DNA of 64,000 bases from Undibacterium paludis (GTDB lineage Bacteria > Pseudomonadota > Gammaproteobacteria > Burkholderiales > Burkholderiaceae_D), in assembly GCF_022568815.1 (NCBI RefSeq), contig NZ_JAKZHX010000001.1, forward strand, positions 248,001 to 312,000, read 5' to 3'. Shown here in pieces: positions 54,670-63,908 of the stretch; within the stretch, counting starts at the first letter, position 1, and every line of letters begins with the position of its first letter. The notes under the pieces are model-generated. The model worked only from the letters and a program-made list of their open reading frames with translations, ran no database searches and was not told the origin of the DNA. Position numbers and translations under genes: made by a program.

Positions 54670-55041
54670 GATTCGAAGGCATCCTCTTTCCAACATTCAC
54701 GTATCTTGTCACTTTAGAAGCCAGGATAACTTGCCAGCAAGGTACATAACATATGGTATTAAATTTACAAAAATTTTTATGCCTTAATCATTTCGATTGA
54801 ATAAAAAAGAAGCTAAATTACAATAAATTTAGTTAAATTTTTATAAATTTCCAATGTTGATCACCTTCATTAATCTTGAATAGTTATTATTAATATAATT
54901 AAAAATATGCAATCATTCATTTCGGCTGAAACAAAGCCTAACCGCTAATAGTGTCTAAGAAATTTTCAAACAATCGCTAATGGCACCAAGAACACGTAGA
55001 ACGTCTTTATTTCGCTGCTGTGAAACAATATTGGAACATAC
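54670..55041. other. AT-rich intergenic region
   Basis: A markedly AT-rich stretch of about 370 bp with a short inverted repeat (CTAAATT at 54813-54819, AATTTAG at 54826-54832) and no convincing gene. It begins the low-GC island that includes the next gene. It could hold the promoter of that gene. Confidence 0.45.
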
Positions 55042-55653
55042 ATGCAATTACTCAATCTTTCCATTGACCGCATTATTATCCATCAGATATATAGACGGGA
55101 TCAGGATGGAAATAAAGTAGCTCCTACACAAAGTCATGAATTTACAAACTTTGACGTAAATGCTATGGATGCTTTTAAAACTCGTGTTACTGATGCACTT
55201 GGTGAAGGGTCCAAAGCAGTTGAAATGGAAATTGTAAGTCAAGAAAAAAATGACCTACCCAAGCTAATCGATCAAATTATTGACCATGATAACGATACAT
55301 TCGCGTCATCGTCTTTTGACATCGCAAAAAAACTTACTGATGCTCAGCAAAAGAAATCTATACCAGGAGGCATAGTCGTAGTATTCACTGGAACACAAGG
55401 TTATCCATCAAAGAAATTTCTAGGCATAATAAAAGCAGAAATTCATAGTGCATATGAAAAAGAAATTAATAAGAAAACTAAAGAGATTTCTTTGAAATTT
55501 GTTGAAGAAGTTTTGCTTACCCCTGGGTCCAAGCTCTACAAAACAGCAGCATTCTATGAAAAAAATAAATGCAATCCGTTTGCTTCAGATTTAAATGAAA
55601 AATGGACCGTTACCTTCGCAGTAGATTTAGGAATAAGTCTTTCAAATACATAG
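55042..55653 (+). CDS. Possible truncated nucleoid-associated (NA37-like) protein
   Basis: A 203-residue protein in AT-rich DNA. The opening LLNLSIDRIIIHQIYRR, the middle GIIKAEIHSAYEKE and the LLTPGSKLYKTAAFYEKN segment recall the 37-kDa nucleoid-associated family (YejK/NdpA), usually about 330 residues. If so, the C-terminal third is missing, and the next 290 bp contain no matching continuation in any frame I read. Lys/Glu-rich composition and low GC point to lateral transfer. The family call is tentative. Confidence 0.5.
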   Translation: MQLLNLSIDRIIIHQIYRRDQDGNKVAPTQSHEFTNFDVNAMDAFKTRVTDALGEGSKAVEMEIVSQEKNDLPKLIDQIIDHDNDTFASSSFDIAKKLTDAQQKKSIPGGIVVVFTGTQGYPSKKFLGIIKAEIHSAYEKEINKKTKEISLKFVEEVLLTPGSKLYKTAAFYEKNKCNPFASDLNEKWTVTFAVDLGISLSNT

Positions 55654-55944
55654 TACTCAGACAGTGTTGTAGTCTTTTTGGTATGCGCTCTGATCGGAAT
55701 CATAGCGCCGCAGCATCATTGCTGACTGTGCCCATTTTTTATCCGTTCTTTCATCCAATTGCTATCTTTCGTGCAAACATTTTTTGGTATTTGGCAAGCG
55801 CAGGGAATCTTTTCCCTACCCTGTCAATTTATACGATTACCTACCCCCGAAGCATGCTTGATTTCGAGGGATACAGCAAATGATCAGTCAAGGGTGTATG
55901 CTGCTTCATGTTGTCGTCGTCAATTTTTTTTCAATCAATTCTCC

Positions 55945-56307
55945 ATGAAATTTTACCCCTTCATTTTGCTTTTTGTATTGTCAGCCACTGCCAACGCCGC
56001 CTCATTTGATTGCAATAAAGCGCGCACTTTCGTAGAGAAAGAAATCTGCAAGACACCTGTCTTGAGTCAGCTCGACGACGCTTTGGGCAAGAATTATAAA
56101 AACATCCTCAACAGCAAGCTGTCGGATGTACAGGCTGAAAATACCAGTATTGATGCGGGTTTATGGTTGAGTGAGCGTAACAAGTGCAAGGATAAGGCTT
56201 GCCTTGAAAAGATGTACCGGGCACGGATCGATGAGTTGTGTGAGAACGCCAAAACCATGCAAGTCAAGTTGAAGCAGGCGTGTGTCTTGTCGAGCGAAAT
56301 CAAATAG
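55945..56307 (+). CDS. LprI-like (DUF1311) secreted protein
   Basis: A 120-residue protein with a signal peptide ending near ANAAS. The mature start FDCNKARTFVEKEIC, then LSQLDDALGKNYKNIL, is the LprI/DUF1311 pattern seen in lysozyme-inhibitor-like proteins. Six Cys residues in the mature part allow disulfides. I chose the ATG at 55945 because it opens the signal peptide. It lies at the edge of the AT-rich island. Confidence 0.8.
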   Translation: MKFYPFILLFVLSATANAASFDCNKARTFVEKEICKTPVLSQLDDALGKNYKNILNSKLSDVQAENTSIDAGLWLSERNKCKDKACLEKMYRARIDELCENAKTMQVKLKQACVLSSEIK

Positions 56308-56460
56308 CTTCGTAAAAATGCTTACGCGCCGTTAGGGTCTACAGGCTGTGGACCAGCCTGGCAGGTATGCCCTTTTCAACTTATATGTGTGTATGTGCTG
56401 GGTAGTGTTTTTCGCTGCGTGATGATCCATGACCTGTCACCACGCAACGCATTCATCTGA

Positions 56461-57621
56461 TCACATGCCCAGCTTTGTCAGTATCTGGTAAGCAGCGCGG
56501 ATTCGTGCTTCACCGGGGTAGTACTTGTTGGCCAGTATCACGACACCGATTTTCTTTTGCGGCACAAAAACGACGTAGGCGCCGAAGCCGTTGGTTGAGC
56601 CGGTCTTGTGTATCAATACGTCTGTTCGTGGTGGTATTGGTGGGGTAATTTCTTTGACGGGTGTGGCTTCGAACGCCATGCGGCTCGATGAACCGTCCAG
56701 CAGGGCTTCAAGTTTTGCCGGATGGGGATAGGATTCCCAGATCAGGCTTTGGGTCATGGGGCCGGCCTGGAAATAGCCCGTGTGGGTATTGACGATGGCT
56801 TGCGCCATGTCTGGCTGTAATTGCATGTCGTCCATGTTTGCCTTTAAAAACTGTGCAAGATCGCTGGCTGTGGTTTTGACACCGTAGGCTTCCATCGCCA
56901 GTACATCCTTGCTCATGCGTACGGGAGCATCTGTTTTTGTGTAACCCTGGGCATAGTCTGCCATCTTCTCTTTTGGCACGATGAGGTAGCTGTTCGTCAT
57001 GCCAAGCAAGGGAAATATTTGCTGTTGCATCAGGGTCGTGAAATCTGTCTGCATGCTTTGGGCGGTGATGACGCCCAGCAAGCCTATGCTGATGTTGCTG
57101 TATGTGCGGTAGCTGGCCTGTTCATGTTCGGGCTGCCAGCTTTTTAAATAAGCCATCAATTGCGGATTTGTCTTGACAGTGTCTGGCACCTGCTGCGGCA
57201 AGCCGCCTGTGGTGTGGGTGCCCAGACTGAGCAATGAGGTGTCGCCAAACTTGCTGCCTTTGAGCGCATCAAGATGATCACTGACCTTGTCATTGAACGA
57301 AAGTTTGCCGCGCACCTGGGCCAGTGATGCCAGGGTCGCCGTAAAGGTCTTGCTGATTGAACCTACTTCAAACATGGTCGTATTGCTGACCGGCTTGTTG
57401 TCTGTTTTTGATGCCACTCCGTAATTGAATATGTAGTGTTTGCCATCGACAACGACCGCTACAGCCATACCGGGGATGGCGTAGGTCTGCTTGACGGGAA
57501 GTATTTCTGCATCGACGGTGCTCTTGAGTCCGTCCATGTCTGCACTGCTGGCGTCAAGGCCAGCCAAGCTCGCGATGGCGAAGAAGCCTGCTCTTAAGAA
57601 AGCCAGGTGTGGTGTTTTCAT
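56461..57621 (-). CDS. Class C beta-lactamase (AmpC-type)
   Basis: A 386-residue periplasmic serine beta-lactamase with a signal peptide ending near residue 27. The class C triad is complete: S88-I-S-K91, Y174-S-N176 and K339-T-G341. The length fits AmpC. It is the last gene of the putative blaI-blaR-receptor-ampC set on this strand, 90 bp after the TonB receptor, so BlaI-type induction is plausible instead of AmpR. An esterase of the same fold is the alternative. Confidence 0.88.
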   Translation of the reverse strand: MKTPHLAFLRAGFFAIASLAGLDASSADMDGLKSTVDAEILPVKQTYAIPGMAVAVVVDGKHYIFNYGVASKTDNKPVSNTTMFEVGSISKTFTATLASLAQVRGKLSFNDKVSDHLDALKGSKFGDTSLLSLGTHTTGGLPQQVPDTVKTNPQLMAYLKSWQPEHEQASYRTYSNISIGLLGVITAQSMQTDFTTLMQQQIFPLLGMTNSYLIVPKEKMADYAQGYTKTDAPVRMSKDVLAMEAYGVKTTASDLAQFLKANMDDMQLQPDMAQAIVNTHTGYFQAGPMTQSLIWESYPHPAKLEALLDGSSSRMAFEATPVKEITPPIPPRTDVLIHKTGSTNGFGAYVVFVPQKKIGVVILANKYYPGEARIRAAYQILTKLGM

Positions 57622-57711
57622 TTGATTTCCCTTTTGAAGATTTGATGTGACTACCGCATAAAAAATTTTTGTTTATCTTTATTTATCTTTGTTGATACTT
57701 GTTGGCCGGGC

Positions 57712-59922
57712 TTACAGTTTTACTTCCCACACCAGTCGCCAGGTGCGTGCTGATTGCTGAATGCTTTTGTCTGTCCAGCGCGTTGTATGGGTCGCGTAGA
57801 TGTCGCTATCAAGCTTGTCTTGCTGCAGCACATTGCTGACTGAAAACCGTAGCTGGCTCTTCTGGTTTTGCTTCCAGGCGAGGTAGATATCGAGGTGGCG
57901 TCTTGGACTGCTGTGGCCACTCAAATAAATTGATTCACGTGCTGTATTACCAGCCTGGAAGTTGTAATCACCACCCAGGCGCAAGGTGGGCTGCAACTGA
58001 TAATCCGCCCCAACGCTGACCAGCAAGGGGACTTGCTGTGACAGGTGGTTGTCAGGGCCAGGTACATTGGTCAGCTTTGACCAGTTGCGGTTGATGGTGG
58101 CGCGCAATTCCATATCAGGCATATTGCTGGACAATTCTTTGAGTTTGGCTTTGGCTTCGATTTCCAGGCCGATGACTTTGGCGCTGCCATTATTGCTCAA
58201 CACATTGAGCCAGCTACTGTTGTTCTGGCTCAACTGCTCCATGATGACGTCATCAATCTGTCGCCAGTACAGGTTGGCGCTGACCAGGCTGGCGGCACTG
58301 AGGTAATGTTCGTAGGCGAATTCCAGGCCCCAGGCGCGTTCTGGCCGCAGTTGCGGATTACCCTGGAAATCTGCATTGAGTGGCGTATTGTTGTTATCGA
58401 TGCGAAAGCGGCGCGGCACCAGGTTGGCGACGCTGGGCAATTTGAAGCTGCGATTGAGGGCAAAGCGCCATTGAGTCTGTTCGCTTTGCTTCCAGACCGT
58501 TTGCAGTATGGGGCTGGCCATGGTGGCGACATTGTAAAAATCAAATCCATCTACCACGCCCAGCTCCCTGCTGCCACTGGCTATGCGCTCCCAGCGCAAA
58601 CCCAGGTAGGCAGACCAGTCTTTATTGATGCTCCATTCATCCTGGATGTAGGCAGCGAATTTATTGAGGCTGGCCTGGTAGGTGTTAACGTCATTGGCAA
58701 CGTCGCCGGTATTTATCTGTACATCGCGCTCGATGCGGTTTTCATGACGCAAGGCATGGCTGGCTTCCCAACCCAGGCTGATGACATGGTTGGCTGAATA
58801 GGGCGCCAGGTATTTGCCAAGCAGGCGGTATTCATTTTCCAGCGCAGCACCATCAACGTAGCGCATTTCATTCAAATTGGCCTGGGCGTCTTTACCCCAG
58901 AATTTGAACCGCGCATCGCGCTCCAGGCGGTTCCAGCCCAAGGTAACGCTGAGTTTGGCACTGTCATCAAGGCGACGCTCCCAGCCCAGGTCATTGCGCG
59001 ATGTCAGTATGTGGGCACTCCAGATGCTGTGATTGATGGGAAAATCTGTCGTGCTGCCAAGGTAGCTGTTTTCTTGCTCGTTCTTGGCCTGCTCCAGTCT
59101 GCTGGCGTTGATGTTACCTTGCCAGCTCAGGCTGTTTTGCGTATCGATTTTCCAGTTGATGCGTGGCGACAGGCTGATGGCGTCTTTGCGGTTTTGCTGG
59201 GTCTGCTGTAATTGTCTGCTGGTCAGTGTCTGCCACTGCCCGCTTGCTGGCTGGTAGGCGACATAGTCTTCATTGAGCTTGATGTTGACGTCAGTGGTAT
59301 TGCTCTCTGCATTACCAGCCAGCACGTAAGAGATATCACCCCATTGGGCCGGCGCCTGGTCGGCGATGCTCCACGTGGCATTGCCTGACAACCTGCCTGC
59401 TTGCACGCTGACATTGGTCTTGAATTCGCTGGCCTGGTTGGCACTTTTTTTCTTGAGGATGATATTGATAGTACCGGCTATGCCCTGTGCGCCAGTATCG
59501 GCGCTGGCGACGCGCATGACTTCGATTTTTTCTATCAGGTCGGGGGCAATACTGTCGATGGCAAAGCCAACCGGCGTAGCCTGGCCGTTGAGCAGTATCT
59601 GGGTATAGCCATTGCCCAGGCCACGCATGCGTATTTCTGCCCCTTTGCCCTTGCCTTCGCTGACGCTGATGCCAGGCAGGCGCTTCAGCACTTCACTGAG
59701 ATTGGTGTCGCCGTATTTTTCTATCTCATCACGGCCATAGATGGCACGCATGCCTACGTCGTCCTGGCGTTCACGCGTTGCGACTGTTTTGCCAGTGATT
59801 TCAACTTGCTGGGGGGTGTTTTGTGCAATGGCAGCTTTACCGGCAAACAGGCTGACGGCGGCTAGGGCCAGCACTTTCAGACGTGGCAGTTTGTTACTGA
59901 AAAATTCAAGTGAAAATGGCAT
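57712..59922 (-). CDS. TonB-dependent outer-membrane receptor
   Basis: A 736-residue receptor. The start at 59922 gives a signal peptide ending near IAQN. A plug domain follows (VSEGKGKGAEIRMRGLGNG, FAIDSIAPDLIEKIEVMR), then a 22-strand barrel ending in an aromatic-basic terminus (RTWRLVWEVKL). The ligand is unknown. Its place between a BlaR-like sensor and a beta-lactamase is unusual and suggests import of a peptidoglycan- or antibiotic-related compound, but that is inference. Confidence 0.9.
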   Translation of the reverse strand: MPFSLEFFSNKLPRLKVLALAAVSLFAGKAAIAQNTPQQVEITGKTVATRERQDDVGMRAIYGRDEIEKYGDTNLSEVLKRLPGISVSEGKGKGAEIRMRGLGNGYTQILLNGQATPVGFAIDSIAPDLIEKIEVMRVASADTGAQGIAGTINIILKKKSANQASEFKTNVSVQAGRLSGNATWSIADQAPAQWGDISYVLAGNAESNTTDVNIKLNEDYVAYQPASGQWQTLTSRQLQQTQQNRKDAISLSPRINWKIDTQNSLSWQGNINASRLEQAKNEQENSYLGSTTDFPINHSIWSAHILTSRNDLGWERRLDDSAKLSVTLGWNRLERDARFKFWGKDAQANLNEMRYVDGAALENEYRLLGKYLAPYSANHVISLGWEASHALRHENRIERDVQINTGDVANDVNTYQASLNKFAAYIQDEWSINKDWSAYLGLRWERIASGSRELGVVDGFDFYNVATMASPILQTVWKQSEQTQWRFALNRSFKLPSVANLVPRRFRIDNNNTPLNADFQGNPQLRPERAWGLEFAYEHYLSAASLVSANLYWRQIDDVIMEQLSQNNSSWLNVLSNNGSAKVIGLEIEAKAKLKELSSNMPDMELRATINRNWSKLTNVPGPDNHLSQQVPLLVSVGADYQLQPTLRLGGDYNFQAGNTARESIYLSGHSSPRRHLDIYLAWKQNQKSQLRFSVSNVLQQDKLDSDIYATHTTRWTDKSIQQSARTWRLVWEVKL

Positions 59923-59952
59923 GTAATGGCTTTCTTTCGTTTGGTATAGACG

Positions 59953-59989
59953 TGAAGTGTCCTTGCGCCTGTTGGGGCACAACACTTCA
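59953..59989 (-). promoter_or_regulatory. Stem-loop between blaR-like and receptor genes
   Basis: Perfect arms TGAAGTGT (59953-59960) and ACACTTCA (59982-59989) in the 105-bp gap, with an imperfect inner stem of GCC and GGC bases. It may attenuate transcription into the receptor and beta-lactamase genes or mark a processing site. Confidence 0.45.
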
Positions 59990-60027
59990 GGTCTGCGGGA
60001 TGAGGGGCTAGCTTTTAATGTATCTGG

Positions 60028-61878
60028 CTAGCTGGCAACGGCCGGTAGCATGGCCGCTCGTATGTTGATGACATCGTCATTGCGCGCATCAAGGTTTCTG
60101 GCGTTGAGCAAGACCATGATGACGGGCTTGCCGCCTATGGTGGCACGCATGGCCAGGCAACGGCCTGCCGCTTTTGAATAACCGGTTTTGGACAGGCTGA
60201 TGTTCCAGTCCTTGTTGGCCGTCAGAGTATTGCTGCTCTGGTATTGCTGCAAGGCACCGTCGAGCAAGACTGCACCTTCGCTACGGCTGCTCAGGCGGCT
60301 CAACTCCGGGTAGGCAGTTGCGGCCTTGACCAGGGCGGCAACATCCTTTGCGCTGGAGCGGTTCCTGGTTGAAATACCTGTCGGTTCTACCAGTTGCGTC
60401 TGTTGCAGTTTGAGGCTGCTGATCTTCTTTTGCATGGCGGCGACAAAAGCAGCTTCGCCACCTGGATAAGTCCTGGCCAGTGCTTTGGCGGCTATATTGC
60501 TGGAAGGGATCAGCGCCAGTTCAAGCAAATCCTGCCGCGTCAGCACACTACCTGGTTTGAGCATGATCTGGCGGGTATTCCAGACTGATGCGTCTTCTTT
60601 ACTGATGGTGATTTTTTCGCTCATATCAAGACCTGCATCAACAGTGAGCATGGCTGTCATCAGCTTGGATATGGAAGCGATGGGCACGCTGCTGTCGGCA
60701 TCCTTGGCCATCAGTATCTGGCCGCTTTGTTCATCCATGACCAGCACATGTTCGGACTGGGTACGGACATAGGCTGTCATGCGTGGTGCAGCATTGTTGC
60801 CGGTTATGCCTTTGGCTGGTGCTGACGTGGTTGTTTGTGCTGATGCTGCGTTATTCCCGGTCGCCATGACCTGGGTTTGCAGCAAGAGCAACAGGGCCAT
60901 GCCTATGCCCAGTACGGGGCTAGCCATCTTCCAGCGCCAGGGCTGGGCGTCCGGGCGTATCAGGCGTTTAATCCGTGACAACAGGTCACCACCGCTGGCT
61001 GCCAGCACAGCGTCAGGCAGGGCCGAGGCATGGAGTTTATCGAGGATTTGCAAGGCACGGGCCAAAGGACGTGTCTGACCGACCATGGTGATGGCAAGGT
61101 CATCGGCAATCAGTTCTCTTTCAGCATCAATGCGCTTGGACAACCACCAGACCGCTGGATGATAAAACAGCAGGGAAAGGACCAGGTTCTGCAAAAGATT
61201 GACGGCATAGTCCCAGCGTTTGATATGCCCCAGCTCGTGAGCCAATAGTGCTTCTATCATGTCATATGACATGCCGCTCAACAGCGAGGCTGGCATCAGT
61301 ATTACCGGCTTGAAGCAACCATAAGTGATGGGGCTTAATAATTGCTGCTGGAATTGCAGTTCTATCTCGCGGCTGATACCAAATTTGTGTGCCAGTTGAT
61401 TGGCGCGCGCTTGCCATGTAGATGACATGCCCGCCAGTTCGCCCTTGACATCATGTTTGCCCAGTCTGTGCACCCACAGCAAACCCAGGCCAAGGCGCGC
61501 CATCATCATGATGAAACCCAGGCCCCAGGCACTGACGATCAGGGGTAGATAAGCCTCTATCCTTGCGGCAAAGGCGCTTTCCCTGATCCAGACCAGGTCT
61601 GGCTGGATGGCAGTATTGGTCGCCATCTGCAAAGCGGTTTCGAGGCTGATGGATTGTGGTGTCTGCCATTGCTGGATAATGCCCAGTGCCGGCCATAACA
61701 GGCATAACAGCATGGCTATGCAGGCGATCAGGTAACGTAATTGCGGGCGGGCATTGCGGCATACCGCAAACAGGATAGCGCTGACGCTGGCAATCAAGGC
61801 ACCCTGCCAGATGAAGTTGAGCAGGGGCCAGCCTAATAATCCGCTGATGTTGCCGGCAATACCGTATGTTGGCATCAT
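60028..61878 (-). CDS. M56 BlaR1-like protein fused to S11 D,D-peptidase
   Basis: A 616-residue membrane protein. Residues 1-345 form a BlaR1/MecR1-type module with helices and zinc motif H214-ELG-H218. The C-terminal 250 residues are a serine peptidase of the S11 (PBP7/DacA) type with all motifs: S402-I-S-K405, S459-S-N461 and K564-T-G566. BlaR1 proteins usually carry a class D-like sensor instead. It probably senses beta-lactams or peptidoglycan fragments and cleaves the BlaI-type repressor. The ATGA overlap with blaI couples their translation. Confidence 0.85.
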   Translation of the reverse strand: MMPTYGIAGNISGLLGWPLLNFIWQGALIASVSAILFAVCRNARPQLRYLIACIAMLLCLLWPALGIIQQWQTPQSISLETALQMATNTAIQPDLVWIRESAFAARIEAYLPLIVSAWGLGFIMMMARLGLGLLWVHRLGKHDVKGELAGMSSTWQARANQLAHKFGISREIELQFQQQLLSPITYGCFKPVILMPASLLSGMSYDMIEALLAHELGHIKRWDYAVNLLQNLVLSLLFYHPAVWWLSKRIDAERELIADDLAITMVGQTRPLARALQILDKLHASALPDAVLAASGGDLLSRIKRLIRPDAQPWRWKMASPVLGIGMALLLLLQTQVMATGNNAASAQTTTSAPAKGITGNNAAPRMTAYVRTQSEHVLVMDEQSGQILMAKDADSSVPIASISKLMTAMLTVDAGLDMSEKITISKEDASVWNTRQIMLKPGSVLTRQDLLELALIPSSNIAAKALARTYPGGEAAFVAAMQKKISSLKLQQTQLVEPTGISTRNRSSAKDVAALVKAATAYPELSRLSSRSEGAVLLDGALQQYQSSNTLTANKDWNISLSKTGYSKAAGRCLAMRATIGGKPVIMVLLNARNLDARNDDVINIRAAMLPAVAS

Positions 61879-62279
61879 GATTTTTTCTCTTCCTGCAGGA
61901 TTTGTTCTATCTCTTCGCGCTCTGCGGCGCTGACATGACCACGCAAGGCAGCCAGGACCAGGGCTTTGCCGGAACCGGCAAAGACTTTCTGTATCAAGTC
62001 CTTGAGCAAATTGGTTTGCAGGGAGTCCTGCTCCTGCGAAGGTGCATACACGTGTGAACGCTGGCTTTCATCGCGCATCAGGATACCTTTGCCGTGCATG
62101 ATCTGCAGATGGCGCAAGACTGTGGCATAGGCCAGATCGGGGCGCTCTTCCTGTATGGTTTCATGCAGTTGCTTGGCGCTCATGGGGCCGTGCTGCCACA
62201 AAACCTTGAGCAAGTTCAGCTCGGATGCCGTGGGCTTGGGGATAGATGATTTTGCAATAGAGGAAGACATATTCTGCAT
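61875..62279 (-). CDS. BlaI/MecI-type repressor
   Basis: A 134-residue winged-helix repressor (ELNLLKVLWQHGPMSAKQLHETI, DLAYATVLRHLQIMHGKGIL). The C-terminal half is the dimerisation region with the protease-sensitive stretch. It is the first gene of the operon and overlaps the sensor gene by four bases. Three TCTAGA sites upstream are its likely operators. The start may instead be the ATG three codons later. Confidence 0.9.
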   Translation of the reverse strand: MQNMSSSIAKSSIPKPTASELNLLKVLWQHGPMSAKQLHETIQEERPDLAYATVLRHLQIMHGKGILMRDESQRSHVYAPSQEQDSLQTNLLKDLIQKVFAGSGKALVLAALRGHVSAAEREEIEQILQEEKKS

Positions 62280-62310
62280 CCAGTTTCAAGAATGGATGCA
62301 GAATAAATGT

Positions 62311-62344
62311 TCTAGAAACTTTTGTCTAGAACTTTTTTTCTAGA
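62311..62344 (-). promoter_or_regulatory. Three TCTAGA operator sites before blaI-like gene
   Basis: TCTAGA occurs at 62311-62316, 62325-62330 and 62339-62344, spaced exactly 14 bp. The two distal copies form a larger perfect inverted repeat (TTGTCTAGAA and TTCTAGACAA). On the minus strand a TAGACA box with TATTCT 17 bases later makes a promoter in which these sites sit, as expected for repression. Confidence 0.75.
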
Positions 62345-62370
62345 CAATCAATCCGGATACTCTTGCCTGA

Positions 62371-62795
62371 CTATCCTGCCTGCAGTGCAGCAAGTCTTTC
62401 TGCCACTTCCCGTTTTAATTCATGTGCGAATACATCATTGAACTGTATATTCATGCCACGGATTTCGGGATCGGTGATGCCATTGGCGAGACGGAATTCG
62501 CGGGCATGGGTACGCAACCGATTTTCAAATTCTTCTATGTCGGCCAGCCTGCTGACAGGCCTGACTTCAACACCTGGTTCTCGGGCCAGGTGGGCATGTA
62601 ACCTGGCCTCATGCAAGGCCAGCATGTCGGTCACAGGTGTAGATTTGAACAGCGCAAAACTGTGCACATGGGGCCGCTGAGGTAATACGTGCTGCTGCGG
62701 GCATCCGAAGTCAGCAATAGACTGCCATCGCTAAGCAGGCTGATACAGCGCTTCAGACATACGTTGCCCGCTGCTTCTATGAGCAGGGCAATATC
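62371..62795 (-). pseudogene. Frameshifted small gene of unknown function
   Basis: Bases 62371-62667 encode 98 residues (from a GTG) with a conserved-looking globular composition (LHEARLHAHLAREPGVEVRP, EFRLANGITDPEIRGMN). Upstream, another frame reads DIALLIEAAGNVCLKRCISL and then LLLTSDARSSTYYLSGP. One added C in the CCCC run (minus strand, near 62670-62673) joins them as SGPHVHSFALFKS. No clear start for the upstream part exists. It looks like one gene broken by a single-base deletion or a sequencing error. The function is unknown. Confidence 0.5.
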
Positions 62796-62799
62796 CTGC

Positions 62800-63654
62800 T
62801 TAAATCATGCTGCGCAGCCGCGACTGGCTGGGAGTCATGCCGAAAACGGAACGGAAGCTGGAGGTGAAATGGCTGTGGCTGACAAAGCCGCATGCATGGG
62901 CTATCTGCGTCAGGTCATGGCGTGTTGCCTGCATGGCGCGCAGGGCTTTCGCCAGTCGGGTACGTATCAGGTAACGATGGACAGGCAAACCGACTTCTTC
63001 TCTGAATACCCGTGCCAGGTGAAACGGCGATGTATGTACCTGACGGGCCAGTTCATCAAGTGCCCATTCCTGCTGGGGATACAGCGAGATCAGTTCTTTG
63101 ACGGCCTCAACTTGCTGGCGTCTGCGACGCTGTGTCTCGGTGTGCCTGACACGGTCCAGTTGCCGGCGCTCAAAACAGGCCGCCTGTACAGAGGCAGTCA
63201 GCACTGTGACACTGATTTCCTGTACCGCCAGAGTATCGATGACTGGTTCATGCAGATGTCGCCATAAAAGTTCGCGGCTCAGCACGCTGGCTGGGGGTAG
63301 CAGGCTATGCGGCCTCAATGCGGGAGCATACAATTGCTGTACTCCTGCGGCATCGATCAGCATTTGCGTAAGTGCCTCCTTTGAAAAATCCAGCACCAGG
63401 GCCTCGTCCCCTATATCGCCAGGGAAGGTGATGCGGTAAGGTTTGCCCTCCCCCAGAAAAATCGCATGATTGGCATTCGCAATGACATGCTGTTTCGGAC
63501 CATCATGCTTGGCCAGCACGCCGGCAATGGGCAACAATACCAGGTCGGCAGTCTCGCACTCAAGCTCATCTGTATCATCAGGCGCGGGCTTTGCCATACC
63601 GTGCCGTATGGACAGGAGTTCGCTTTGAAAAAGAGTACGCAGCACTAAAGACAT
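62800..63654 (-). CDS. AraC-family transcriptional regulator
   Basis: A 284-residue regulator with an N-terminal cupin-like sensor domain (ETADLVLLPIAGVLAKHDG, NANHAIFLGEGKPYRITFPG) and a C-terminal double helix-turn-helix (WALDELARQVHTSPFHLARV, LTQIAHACGFVSHSHFTSSF). It is the 5' neighbour of the frameshifted gene on the same strand. The effector and targets are unknown. Confidence 0.9.
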   Translation of the reverse strand: MSLVLRTLFQSELLSIRHGMAKPAPDDTDELECETADLVLLPIAGVLAKHDGPKQHVIANANHAIFLGEGKPYRITFPGDIGDEALVLDFSKEALTQMLIDAAGVQQLYAPALRPHSLLPPASVLSRELLWRHLHEPVIDTLAVQEISVTVLTASVQAACFERRQLDRVRHTETQRRRRQQVEAVKELISLYPQQEWALDELARQVHTSPFHLARVFREEVGLPVHRYLIRTRLAKALRAMQATRHDLTQIAHACGFVSHSHFTSSFRSVFGMTPSQSRLRSMI

Positions 63655-63908
63655 TTTTGGAAACCGGTAAAATCAATGTTATAAAATCCCTGAAACAGTT
63701 CTACAAGCACAATTTTCAGCTTATCCTGACTTTCGTGAATGATGATTTTGATTTAAACGTATTTACTGAACAAGCTATTGGTCACACTGCGGGAATTGAG
63801 ATAACTGCTATTGTATGCTTCAATGCAGCAGCTTTGAGATTGATCAATATACCAGCCTGCTTATCTCTGTAAAGCTATAGTCACGAACTATCACTGGGCA
63901 GTGCTCAC

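Noticed and set aside
55602..55883. 93-residue open frame after the NA37-like gene
   Set aside because: It overlaps that gene, has no ribosome site and does not continue the missing domain.
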